From assembly GCA_902470895.1 (NCBI GenBank), contig CABRID010000022.1, positions 1 to 23,167 on the forward strand: a DNA stretch of 23,167 nt. Direction: 5' to 3'. The notes beneath the pieces are model-generated. The model saw only the letters and a list, made by a program, of their open reading frames with translations. It was not told the DNA's origin and searched no databases. How positions within the stretch are numbered: position 1 is the stretch's first letter; every line of letters begins with the position of its first letter. The position numbers and the translations under genes were made by a program. This document shows positions 1 to 7,371 of the stretch, piece by piece. This DNA comes from an uncultured Collinsella sp. GTDB taxonomy: Bacteria > Actinomycetota > Coriobacteriia > Coriobacteriales > Coriobacteriaceae.

Positions 1-47
1 CTACACAAGGAGTATCGTCGGCAGCGTCAGATGTGTATAAGAGACAG
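1..47 (+). other. Illumina Nextera adapter with i5 index (non-genomic)
   Basis: Bases 15-47 are exactly the 33-base Nextera read-1 adapter, including the 19-base Tn5 mosaic end at 29-47. Bases 1-6 (CTACAC) match the end of the P5 primer and bases 7-14 (AAGGAGTA) match the i5 index known as S507/N507. The order P5 tail, index, adapter is that of a library molecule, so this stretch is untrimmed sequencing adapter. Genomic sequence begins at base 48. Confidence 0.97.
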
Positions 48-152
48 GCCAAATAGCGTATCGTTCAAATCAGCAAAAGGGGCAAAGTCCCCGAGCCAAT
101 CTCCGAAGGCGGCGGCAAAGGGTGCCGCCACGGTGTGAAAGGGTGGATTGTA
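48..152 (+). promoter_or_regulatory. 5' leader of the ABC operon, truncated by the contig start
   Basis: This is the remaining genomic DNA before the binding-protein gene. It holds two small hairpins, 79-92 (four G:C pairs, loop of six) and 108-129 (GGCGGC paired with GCCGCC, loop of ten). The Shine-Dalgarno-like AAAGGGTGG lies at 138-146, six bases before the ATG at 153. No promoter can be identified, and it probably lies beyond the contig edge. Any regulatory role for the hairpins is inference. Confidence 0.4.
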
Positions 153-1469
153 ATGAAGAACGAAATGAGCAGAAGGCAGTTCCTGGGCTTTGCTGGTTCC
201 GCGGCTGCAGTTCTTGGTCTGGGCCTCGTGGGTTGCGGTGGTTCTGCCGGCTCCGGCTCCTCTGCTTCTGGTGACGCTGCCGAGGTCTACTTCCTCCAAT
301 TCAAGCCCGAGGTCGACAAGGAGTGGAAGGAGATCGCCAAGGCCTATAAGAAGGAGAAGGGCGTCGAGGTCAAGATCGTGACCGCCGCTTCCAACACCTA
401 CGAGGAGAAGCTTAAGTCCGAGATGTCCAAGAGCTCCGCTCCGACCCTGTTCCAGGTCAACGGCCCCACCGGTCTTAAGAACTGGAAGGATTACTGCGCC
501 GACCTGTCCGATACCAAGCTCCGCGGTGAGCTCATTGACGACTCCCTGGCTCTGCAGTCCGACGGCAAGGATGTGTGCATCGACTGGGTCCAGGAGAGCT
601 TCGGCATCATCTACAACAAGCAGCTGCTCGAGAAGGCTGGCTACAAGGCCGAGGACATCAACTCCTTCGACAAGCTGAAGGCTTGTGCCGACGACATCCA
701 GGCCCGCAAGGACGAGCTTGGTGTCGAGGGTGCCTTCACTTCCGCCGGCATGGACGACTCCTCCAGCTGGCGCTACACCACCCACCTTGCCAACATGCCG
801 CTCTACTACGAGTTTGAGAAGGAGCACAACCAGGAGGACGACGAGATCAAGGGTGAGTTCCTCGACAACTACAAGCAGATCTTCGACCTGTACATCACCG
901 ACTCCACCTGCGATCCTTCGCAGCTTGCTTCCAAGACCGGCGACGACGCCACCAACGAGTTCGCAACCGGCAAGGCCGTCTTCTACCAGAACGGCTCTTG
1001 GGCCTACTCTGACCTCGTCAAGGCCGGTATGACCGACGATCAGATTGGCATGATGCCGATCTACATCGGTGTTGACGGCGAGGAGAACCAGGGCCTGTGC
1101 TCCGGCGGCGAGAACTACTGGTGCGTCAGTTCCCAGGCTTCCGAGGATGCCCAGAAGGCCACCGAGGACTTCATGTATTGGTGCGTCACCGCTGACACCC
1201 CGACCAGCATCATCGCCGACAAGATGGGCCTGACCGCTCCGTTCAAGAGCGCCAAGGAGACCACCAACGTCTTCTCGCAGCAGGCCGTTGCCATGGCCAA
1301 GGACGGCAAGAAGACCGTCGCTTGGGACTTCGTCTACATTCCCTCCGAGGAGTGGAAGAAGAACCTCAAGCAGGCTCTGATTGCCTACGCTGCCGATAAC
1401 AGCAAGTGGGACGGCGTCAAGAACGCCTTCGTCGATGGCTGGAAGACCGAGAAGGCCGCTTCCGAGTAA
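153..1469 (+). CDS. Sugar ABC transporter substrate-binding lipoprotein (CUT1 type, Tat signal)
   Basis: This is the extracytoplasmic solute-binding protein of the ABC importer encoded by the next three genes. From the ATG at 153 it has 438 residues, the usual length for the MalE/UgpB-like class. The N-terminus has a twin-arginine motif (SRRQFLG, residues 6-12), a hydrophobic Ala/Leu/Gly stretch and a lipobox ending LVGC, so Cys28 should be lipidated after Tat export. A Ser/Gly-rich tether follows. An in-frame GTG at 135 gives six more residues, but AAAGGGTGG at 138-146 is correctly spaced only for 153. The ligand cannot be read from sequence. The convergent malQ-glgP operon makes maltodextrin a fair guess, but raffinose-type or other oligosaccharides remain possible. 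Confidence 0.9.
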   Translation: MKNEMSRRQFLGFAGSAAAVLGLGLVGCGGSAGSGSSASGDAAEVYFLQFKPEVDKEWKEIAKAYKKEKGVEVKIVTAASNTYEEKLKSEMSKSSAPTLFQVNGPTGLKNWKDYCADLSDTKLRGELIDDSLALQSDGKDVCIDWVQESFGIIYNKQLLEKAGYKAEDINSFDKLKACADDIQARKDELGVEGAFTSAGMDDSSSWRYTTHLANMPLYYEFEKEHNQEDDEIKGEFLDNYKQIFDLYITDSTCDPSQLASKTGDDATNEFATGKAVFYQNGSWAYSDLVKAGMTDDQIGMMPIYIGVDGEENQGLCSGGENYWCVSSQASEDAQKATEDFMYWCVTADTPTSIIADKMGLTAPFKSAKETTNVFSQQAVAMAKDGKKTVAWDFVYIPSEEWKKNLKQALIAYAADNSKWDGVKNAFVDGWKTEKAASE

Positions 1470-1500
1470 GCAGTTGCTGCCCAAGCTATCTGATTAGCGA

Positions 1501-1536
1501 CAGGGGGCGGGCAGACGTTGGTTTGCCCGCCCCCTG
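1501..1536 (+). other. Intra-operon hairpin after the binding-protein gene
   Basis: CAGGGGGCGGGC at 1501-1512 pairs perfectly with 1525-1536, a 12-bp GC-rich stem with a 12-base loop. No T-run follows, so it is not a typical intrinsic terminator. It sits 32 bp after the binding-protein stop and 20 bp before the permease ATG. Similar malE-malF-type hairpins are known to protect upstream mRNA from 3' decay, giving more binding protein than permease. That role here is inference. Confidence 0.75.
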
Positions 1537-1556
1537 CATATTGAAAGGACCCTTTT

Positions 1557-2411
1557 ATGGGCAAAGCACTCAAGCGCTGGTGGCCGCTCTTTATGCTGCC
1601 CACGTGCCTGGCGTTTATGATCGGGTTCGTGATCCCTTTTATCCAGGGCTTCTATCTCTCGTTCTGCCAGTTTATTATCATTAGTAACGCGCACTTTGTC
1701 GGTATCGAGAACTACGTGCGCGCGCTGTCCGATCCGCAGTTCTCCACGTCGTTCTTCTTTACCGTGGCGTTTGCCTTCCTGTCGACGGTGCTCATCAACG
1801 TGATCGCCCTGGCCATTGCGCAGGCGCTCACCCGCAAGGCGCTCAAAGGCGCCAACATCTTCCGTACGATCTTCTTTATGCCTAACCTGATCGGCGGCAT
1901 CGTGCTGGGCTACATTTGGCAGATTCTGATCAACTGCCTGCTCTCCAACGTGGGCGCCCAGCTCATCGCTCTTAACTCTGCTGCTGGCTTCTGGGGCCTT
2001 ATCATCCTGACCCTGTGGCAGCAGGTCGGCTACATGATGATCATCTACATCGCTGGTCTGCAGTCCATTCCGTCCGACTACATCGAGGCCGCCAAGGTCG
2101 ACGGCGCTACGGCATGGCAGACGTTTTGGAAGGTTAAGATCCCTAACCTGATGCCGACCATCACCATCTGCCTGTTCCTGTCCATCACCAACGGCTTTAA
2201 GCTGTTCGACCAGAACCTCGCCCTTACCGGCGGCGCCCCCGCGCACTCCACCGAGATGCTCGCCCTGAACATCTACAACACGTTCTATTCGCGTGCCGGT
2301 ATCGCATGGCAGGGCATTGGTCAGGCCAAGGCGGTTATCTTCTGCATCCTGGTCGTGGCCATCTCCATGATCCAGCTTAAGGCCACGAGGTCCAAGGAGG
2401 TGCAGCAGTAA
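1557..2411 (+). CDS. Sugar ABC transporter permease, MalF/UgpA type
   Basis: First of two membrane permeases of the CUT1 importer, 284 residues with about six predicted transmembrane segments beginning near residue 13. The cytoplasmic EAA loop is visible as YIEAAKVDGATAWQTFWKV followed by IPNLMP, the segment that docks on the ATPase. The ATG is preceded by GAAAGGA at 1543-1549. Its TAA stop shares one base with the ATG of the next permease gene (2411), so the pair is translationally coupled. Length and lack of a long periplasmic insert resemble UgpA/MsmF rather than enterobacterial MalF. Confidence 0.92.
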   Translation: MGKALKRWWPLFMLPTCLAFMIGFVIPFIQGFYLSFCQFIIISNAHFVGIENYVRALSDPQFSTSFFFTVAFAFLSTVLINVIALAIAQALTRKALKGANIFRTIFFMPNLIGGIVLGYIWQILINCLLSNVGAQLIALNSAAGFWGLIILTLWQQVGYMMIIYIAGLQSIPSDYIEAAKVDGATAWQTFWKVKIPNLMPTITICLFLSITNGFKLFDQNLALTGGAPAHSTEMLALNIYNTFYSRAGIAWQGIGQAKAVIFCILVVAISMIQLKATRSKEVQQ

Positions 2412-3250
2412 TGAAACGCGATAAGGTTATCAACCGCGCGCTCTCGATTTTCTTTACGATCCTGTCGCTCGCGTGGATCTACCCCGTGTTCATGATTGCG
2501 CTTAATTCTTTTAAGAAAGCGACCGCAATCAGCACCACCACGGCATTCGATCTGCTCACGCCCGAGACGTTCAACGGCCTCGCAAACTACATGCACGCCC
2601 TTAACGAGCAGGGCTTTGCCTCGGCATTTATGTACTCGCTCATCATCACGGTCACGTCGGTCGTGCTGATCTTGGTGTGCTGCTCCATGTGCGCTTGGTA
2701 CGTGGTTCGTGTCAACAACAAGATCTCGAACTTCTTCTATTACCTGTTCGTGTTCTCGATGGTCGTGCCGTTCCAGATGCTCATGTTCACGCTGTCCAAT
2801 TTGGCGGACCGCATCGGCTTTAATACGCCGTTCAACATCTGCTTTATCTATCTGGGCTTTGGCGCGGGCCTGGCGGTCTTTATGTTCGCCGGTTTTGTAA
2901 AGAACATCCCGCTCGAGATCGAGGAGGCGGCCATGATTGATGGCTGCAACCCGGTCCAGGTGTTCTTTAAGATCGTCCTTCCCATCATGAAGCCCACCTA
3001 TCTTTCGGTCGGCATCCTCGAGACCATGTGGGTCTGGAACGACTATCTGCTGCCCTACCTTACGCTCGACTCCACCAAGTACAAGACCATTCCTATCTTG
3101 ATCCAGTACTTCCGCGGCGGCTACGGCCACGTCGAGCTCGGCCCCATGATGGCCTGCATCATGATGGTCGTTATCCCCATCGTTATCATGTACATCCTCT
3201 GTCAGAAGTACATCATCGACGGCGTGGTGGCAGGTGCCGTCAAGGGCTGA
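2411..3250 (+). CDS. Sugar ABC transporter permease, MalG/UgpE type
   Basis: Second permease of the importer, 279 residues with about six transmembrane segments. The EAA loop reads EIEEAAMIDGCNPVQVFFKI followed by VLPIMKP, the usual form for MalG-like subunits. It should form a heterodimer with the preceding permease. The ATG overlaps the previous stop by one base, and AAGGAGG at 2394-2400 provides the ribosome site from inside the upstream gene. Substrate specificity is not deducible from the sequence. Confidence 0.92.
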   Translation: MKRDKVINRALSIFFTILSLAWIYPVFMIALNSFKKATAISTTTAFDLLTPETFNGLANYMHALNEQGFASAFMYSLIITVTSVVLILVCCSMCAWYVVRVNNKISNFFYYLFVFSMVVPFQMLMFTLSNLADRIGFNTPFNICFIYLGFGAGLAVFMFAGFVKNIPLEIEEAAMIDGCNPVQVFFKIVLPIMKPTYLSVGILETMWVWNDYLLPYLTLDSTKYKTIPILIQYFRGGYGHVELGPMMACIMMVVIPIVIMYILCQKYIIDGVVAGAVKG

Positions 3251-3274
3251 TGCCGTAACTGTTTTGCAAGTTTC

Positions 3275-3301
3275 TGCGGCGCCCCTCAGCGCGGCGCCGC
3301 A
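3275..3301 (+). other. Intra-operon hairpin before the ATPase gene
   Basis: TGCGGCGCC at 3275-3283 pairs perfectly with 3293-3301 around a nine-base loop. It ends just before the ATPase Shine-Dalgarno (GAAAGG, 3306-3311). There is no T-run. It could act as an mRNA processing or stability element between the permease and ATPase messages. The structure is seen directly, the role is inferred. Confidence 0.65.
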
Positions 3302-3318
3302 TATCGAAAGGTAGAGAC

Positions 3319-4518
3319 ATGGCCGAGATCGTTCTCAAACATGTTCAGAAGGTGTATCCCAACAACGAGTCAAAAAAGAAGGGCTTCTTTGGCAAAAAGA
3401 AGAAGACCGAGGAGAAGAAGCACAACCTCAAGGTTACCGAGGACGGTGTGCTCGCTGTAGAGGACTTCAACCTCACCGTTCACGACCAGGAGTTCGTCGT
3501 CCTCGTTGGCCCCTCTGGCTGCGGTAAGTCCACGACGATGCGCATGGTCGCCGGCCTGGAGGACATTACCTCGGGCGATGTGCTCATCGACGGCAAGCGT
3601 GTCAACGACGTGGCGCCCAAGGACCGCGACATCGCCATGGTGTTCCAGAGCTACGCTCTGTACCCCAATATGACGGTGTACGAGAACATGGCATTTACGC
3701 TCGAGCTCAAGAAGGTTCCCAAGGACGAGATCGACCGCAAGGTTCGCTCTGCTGCCGAGATTCTGGGCATTACCGAGTACCTCGACCGTAAGCCCAAGGC
3801 GCTCTCCGGCGGCCAGCGCCAGCGTGTCGCTATCGGCCGCGCCATCGTGCGTGACCCCAAGGTCTTCCTGATGGACGAGCCGCTGTCCAACCTGGACGCC
3901 AAGCTTCGTAACCAGATGCGTGCCGAGCTCATTAAGCTGCGCCACGAGATCAAGGGCACGTTCATTTATGTTACTCACGACCAGACCGAGGCCATGACCC
4001 TTGGCGACCGTATCGTGGTCATGAAGGACGGCGTCGTCCAGCAGATCGCCACGCCGCAGGAGGTCTTCAACCATCCCGCGAACATCTTCGTCGCCGGCTT
4101 CATCGGCGTGCCGCAGATGAACTTCTTCGATGCCCAGCTGGTGCGCTCGGGCAACGGCTTTACCGTCAAGACCGAGGATATGAACGTGACGCTCGCCCCC
4201 GAGACTTGCGCTCAGCTTGCCCTCAACTGGGACGGCGGCGACGTGAAGGAGATTACGGCCGGCGTGCGTCCCGAGCAGATCCTGCTTGCCGACAAGGGCG
4301 AGGAGGGCGCGCTCCAGGGTACCGTCGAGGTGACCGAGCTCATGGGCTCGACCGAGCATGTCCACGTGACCGCTCCCGACGGCCAGTTTGTCCTGATTAT
4401 CCCCGTCGTCGACCTCGAGGCCAAGGGCGCGCTCAAGGCTGGCGACACCATCTGGTTCAAGTTCGAGAAGAACGCGACCCACCTCTTCGATAAGGTCTCT
4501 GGCAAGAACCTTATCTAG
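3319..4518 (+). CDS. Sugar ABC transporter ATP-binding protein, MalK/MsmK/UgpC type
   Basis: The nucleotide-binding subunit that powers the CUT1 importer, 399 residues. Walker A GPSGCGKS is at residues 64-71, the ABC signature LSGGQ at 162-166, Walker B ends in D186-E187 and the switch histidine is H220. A C-terminal TOBE/OB regulatory region of about 150 residues follows, as in MalK. Compared with MalK, Walker A is shifted by 28 residues because of a lysine-rich insertion at about residues 15-42 (ten lysines) between the first two strands. Such ATPases often serve several sugar importers. The gene closes the operon and is followed by a strong terminator. Confidence 0.93.
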   Translation: MAEIVLKHVQKVYPNNESKKKGFFGKKKKTEEKKHNLKVTEDGVLAVEDFNLTVHDQEFVVLVGPSGCGKSTTMRMVAGLEDITSGDVLIDGKRVNDVAPKDRDIAMVFQSYALYPNMTVYENMAFTLELKKVPKDEIDRKVRSAAEILGITEYLDRKPKALSGGQRQRVAIGRAIVRDPKVFLMDEPLSNLDAKLRNQMRAELIKLRHEIKGTFIYVTHDQTEAMTLGDRIVVMKDGVVQQIATPQEVFNHPANIFVAGFIGVPQMNFFDAQLVRSGNGFTVKTEDMNVTLAPETCAQLALNWDGGDVKEITAGVRPEQILLADKGEEGALQGTVEVTELMGSTEHVHVTAPDGQFVLIIPVVDLEAKGALKAGDTIWFKFEKNATHLFDKVSGKNLI

Positions 4519-4586
4519 GCCCGGTGCATCCAGGCCCTCCCTTTGGGCGACTGCGGTATTGCCATCCTTTTGCCGCGGTCACATAT

Positions 4587-4630
4587 AAGGCTCCCCTCCC
4601 GTCCACTGGGCGAGAGGGGAGCCTTTCTTT
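4587..4630 (+). terminator. Intrinsic terminator of the ABC operon
   Basis: AAGGCTCCCCTC at 4587-4598 pairs perfectly with 4614-4625 (12 bp, 15-base loop), followed by a T-rich tract TTTCTTTGTG. It lies 69 bp after the ATPase stop and is oriented for the + strand operon. Confidence 0.85.
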
Positions 4631-4657
4631 GTGTTGGGGCTGTCTGACCGGTCGTTT

Positions 4658-4875
4658 GTCTCGATCTGTAACGGGTGAGGCTGATTTCGGACGTTAGATG
4701 TTACATATCGAGACGGTTCCGCTGAGCTAACCATTTCATCTAAATCTGTAACACCAAAGGTGAATTTCAGCTGCTAGATGTTACAGATCGAGATAAACCC
4801 AAGGGGAGGGGCCGGTATGTCTCAATCTGTAACAGCTGGGACCGTTTTTACCGAGTAGTTGTTACAGATCGAGAT
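4658..4875. repeat. Array of three inverted-repeat modules (15-bp arms, 27-bp spacer)
   Basis: Three modules occupy the convergent gap between the ABC operon and glgP. Each has a left arm close to GTCTCGATCTGTAAC and a right arm close to its reverse complement. The arms are at 4658-4672/4700-4714, 4738-4752/4780-4794 and 4819-4833/4861-4875. Every module has exactly 27 bases between arms, so arm starts are 42 bp apart, and modules start 80-81 bp apart. Arms carry one to three differences from the consensus, while spacers diverge except for a conserved TAG just before the right arm. No T-run follows. They look like a dispersed intergenic repeat family or a protein-binding array. I do not recognise the family. 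Confidence 0.85.
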
Positions 4876-4914
4876 TGTTTGGCCGAGTTGGGTCGCAGGG
4901 TAACGTGCGGGCAC

Positions 4915-4946
4915 AAAAAACGGAGCCGTGTTGCCACGACTCCGTT
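4915..4946 (-). terminator. Intrinsic terminator of the malQ-glgP operon
   Basis: Read on the - strand, AACGGAGTCGTG and CACGGCTCCGTT form a 12-bp stem with one G-U pair and a GCAA loop, followed by six T. It begins about 30 bp after the glgP stop and faces the ABC operon terminator across the repeat array. Confidence 0.85.
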
Positions 4947-4975
4947 TCTCAAGAGGATGGGTAAGGGAAGCGAAA

Positions 4976-7243
4976 TTAGCTCAGGTGCCAAATCTCGTCG
5001 TTGTACTGGGAGATCGTGCGGTCAGACGAGAAGGTGCCGGCGTTGGCGATATTGATGAGCGTCTTGCGCATCCAGGCGTCCTGGTCCTCGTAGTCGGCCA
5101 ACACGCGCTCCTTGGTCTGGATGTACTCCTCGATGTCGAGCAGGGCCATAAACCAGTCCTTGCCCTTAATGTCATCGTGCAGGCGCTGCAGGCGCTCGAC
5201 GTTGCCGGTCGCCATAAAGGCCGGGTTGGTGATGAAGTCCACCAGCAGTTTAATGCCGGGCTTGCGGTAGAGCACACCGGCGTCATAGGTGCCGTCGGCA
5301 TAGAGCTGCTCGACCTGTTTGGACGAGGCACCAAAGGTATAGATATTCTCGTCGCCCACGAGCTCGGCAATCTCCACGTTGGCGCCGTCGAGCGTGCACA
5401 GGGTTAGGGCGCCGTTGAGCATGAACTTCATGTTGGAGGTGCCGCTCGCCTCCTTGGAGGCCAGGCTGATCTGCTCGGAGATATCAGCGGCGGGGATCAC
5501 GCGCTCGGCGGCGGTGACGTTGTAGTTCTCGATCATGACGACCTGCAGGTAGGGAGCCACGTCGGGGTCGTTTGCGATCCACTGGGAAAGCGTCAGGATT
5601 AGGTGGATGATGTCCTGCGCGATAGTGTAGGCAGGCGCCGCCTTGCCGCCAAAGATGATGGTGACGGGGTGCTTAGGTCTGTTGCCGTTCTTGATATCGA
5701 GGTACTTCCAGATGATGTAGAGCGCGAGCATCTGCTGACGCTTGTACTCGTGGATGCGCTTGACCTGGACGTCGATGATGGCGTTGGAGGGAATGGTCAC
5801 GCCCTGCTCGAGCGCCATGAACTGGCGCATGATGGCCTTGGCTTCGACCTTGGTGGCGGCCAGGCGCTCAAGAACGTCCTTGTCGTCGGCGAACTTGGCG
5901 AGTTTGCTCAGATCGCCGGTGCTGCGCCAGTCGGTGCCGATCACATCGTCGAGCAGGCTGGCGAGCGCGGGGTTGGCCCCATGGATCCAGCGGCGGAAGG
6001 TGATGCCGTTGGTCTTGTTGGAGAACTTCTTGGGATAGATCTCGTAGAACGGATGAAGCTCGGTGTCCTCCAGGATCTTGGTGTGGAGGGCGGCTACGCC
6101 GTTGATGGAGAAGCCAAAGTGGATGTCCATGTGGGCCATGTGGACGGTGTCGTGCTCGTCGATGATGGCGACGCGCGGGTCATCGTGCTCGGCCTTCGCG
6201 ATCTCATCGAGCTTGACGATAATGTCGGCGATGGCAGGGGAGACCTTCTGCAGGCTGGCGAGCGGCCACTTCTCGAGCGCCTCGGCAAGAATCGTGTGGT
6301 TAGTGTAGGCGACCATGGAGCGTACGATGGTCACGGCCTCGTCAAACTCGATGTCATGCTCGGTGGTGAGCAAGCGAATGAGCTCGGGGATGACCATGGT
6401 GGGGTGCGTGTCGTTAATTTGGACCACGGCGTAGTCGGCCAGATCGTGCAGGTTGCTGCCGCGCTCGACGGCCTCGTCGATCAGGAGCTGGGCGGCGTTG
6501 CTCACCATGAAGTACTCCTGATAGATGCGAAGTAGGCGGCCCTGCTCGTCGGAATCGTCGGGGTAGAGGAACAAGGTGAGGTTCTTGGCGATCTCGGTCT
6601 TGTCGAAGTCGATGGAGCTGCCGGGGACCAGGCCGTCGTCGACGCTTGCCAGGTCGAACAGGCGCAGGCGGTTCTTGGTGGGCTGGCCGTAACCGGGCAC
6701 ATCGATGTTGACGAGCTTGGAAGTAACGGCAAAATCGCCGAACTCGACGGTGTAGGAGCGGTCATCGTCGACTAGGATGTCCTGCTCACCGAGCCACTCG
6801 TCGGGGACGGCCTTCTGCTGGTTGTCGACAAAGCGCTGACGGAACAGACCGTAGTGATAGTTGAGGCCCACGCCATCGCCGGTCAAGCCCAGCGTGGCGA
6901 TGGAATCCAGGAAGCATGCGGCCAAGCGGCCCAGGCCGCCGTTGCCGAGTGACGGCTCGACCTCGAATTCCTCGATCTTGTTGAGGTCGTGACCTGCGGC
7001 GGTGAGCTGGTCCTTAACCTCGTCGTAGATGCCGAGGTCGATCATGTTGTTGATGAGCAGCTTGCCGATCAAAAATTCGGCGGAAATGTAATAGAGCTTT
7101 TTCTTGCCGTTGTTGAGCGGGCAGGCGGCGGAGCGCTCCTGCACGAGTTTGACCAGCAGCTTGTAAATGCGACGGTCGTCGAGCTGCTCGAGCGAGGTGC
7201 CAAAAGACTGCTCGGCGAGTTCCATGAGGTTAATTTGGGGCAT
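4976..7243 (-). CDS. glgP: Glycogen/maltodextrin phosphorylase
   Basis: A GT35 phosphorylase that removes terminal alpha-1,4 glucose from glycogen or maltodextrin with phosphate, giving glucose-1-phosphate in the cytoplasm. Family signatures are clear: GNGGLGRLAACFLDS in the N-terminal half, and the pyridoxal-phosphate site EASGTSNMKFMLNG with the Schiff-base lysine at K606. I chose the ATG at 7243 (755 residues) because AGGAGAAAAC lies directly upstream. An in-frame ATG at 7270 would add nine residues without a good ribosome site. It lacks the long regulatory N-terminus of animal enzymes, as is usual in bacteria. It is the second gene of an operon with malQ, 128 bp upstream, and the two act in sequence on maltodextrins. 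Confidence 0.95.
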   Translation of the reverse strand: MPQINLMELAEQSFGTSLEQLDDRRIYKLLVKLVQERSAACPLNNGKKKLYYISAEFLIGKLLINNMIDLGIYDEVKDQLTAAGHDLNKIEEFEVEPSLGNGGLGRLAACFLDSIATLGLTGDGVGLNYHYGLFRQRFVDNQQKAVPDEWLGEQDILVDDDRSYTVEFGDFAVTSKLVNIDVPGYGQPTKNRLRLFDLASVDDGLVPGSSIDFDKTEIAKNLTLFLYPDDSDEQGRLLRIYQEYFMVSNAAQLLIDEAVERGSNLHDLADYAVVQINDTHPTMVIPELIRLLTTEHDIEFDEAVTIVRSMVAYTNHTILAEALEKWPLASLQKVSPAIADIIVKLDEIAKAEHDDPRVAIIDEHDTVHMAHMDIHFGFSINGVAALHTKILEDTELHPFYEIYPKKFSNKTNGITFRRWIHGANPALASLLDDVIGTDWRSTGDLSKLAKFADDKDVLERLAATKVEAKAIMRQFMALEQGVTIPSNAIIDVQVKRIHEYKRQQMLALYIIWKYLDIKNGNRPKHPVTIIFGGKAAPAYTIAQDIIHLILTLSQWIANDPDVAPYLQVVMIENYNVTAAERVIPAADISEQISLASKEASGTSNMKFMLNGALTLCTLDGANVEIAELVGDENIYTFGASSKQVEQLYADGTYDAGVLYRKPGIKLLVDFITNPAFMATGNVERLQRLHDDIKGKDWFMALLDIEEYIQTKERVLADYEDQDAWMRKTLINIANAGTFSSDRTISQYNDEIWHLS

Positions 7244-7289
7244 GTTTTCTCCTGTGATGGGTTGTTTCATGTCTGCAATTCATAAGAAG

Positions 7290-7323
7290 CCCGCGCGAGG
7301 GGATTGGGGTGGCCTCGCGCGGG
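7290..7323 (-). other. Hairpin between malQ and glgP
   Basis: CCCGCGCGAGG at 7290-7300 pairs perfectly with 7313-7323, an 11-bp GC stem with a 12-base loop. On the - strand it follows malQ by about 48 bp and precedes the glgP start by about 46 bp. Only a weak pyrimidine tract (CTTCTTATG) follows, so it may be a partial terminator or an RNA-processing or stability element that sets the malQ:glgP ratio. Confidence 0.65.
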
Positions 7324-7371
7324 AAAAGCAAGCGCGTCCGCACGGTGGGGAGGGGTCGGGCGCGGTAGCTC

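Noticed and set aside
27..1484. Long - strand open frame opposite the binding-protein gene
   Set aside because: It is a shadow of the + strand gene caused by the C/G third-position bias, runs into adapter bases at its end and is low-complexity Leu/Val/Gly-rich. The + strand protein has clear family motifs.
4658..4875. CRISPR array
   Set aside because: The repeated units are inverted, only three modules exist, the arms vary, the internal spacers are partly related and no cas genes are present.
5603..6535. + strand open frame inside glgP
   Set aside because: It has no ribosome site and no family pattern, and lies wholly inside a well-supported phosphorylase gene. High GC3 removes stops from the opposite strand.
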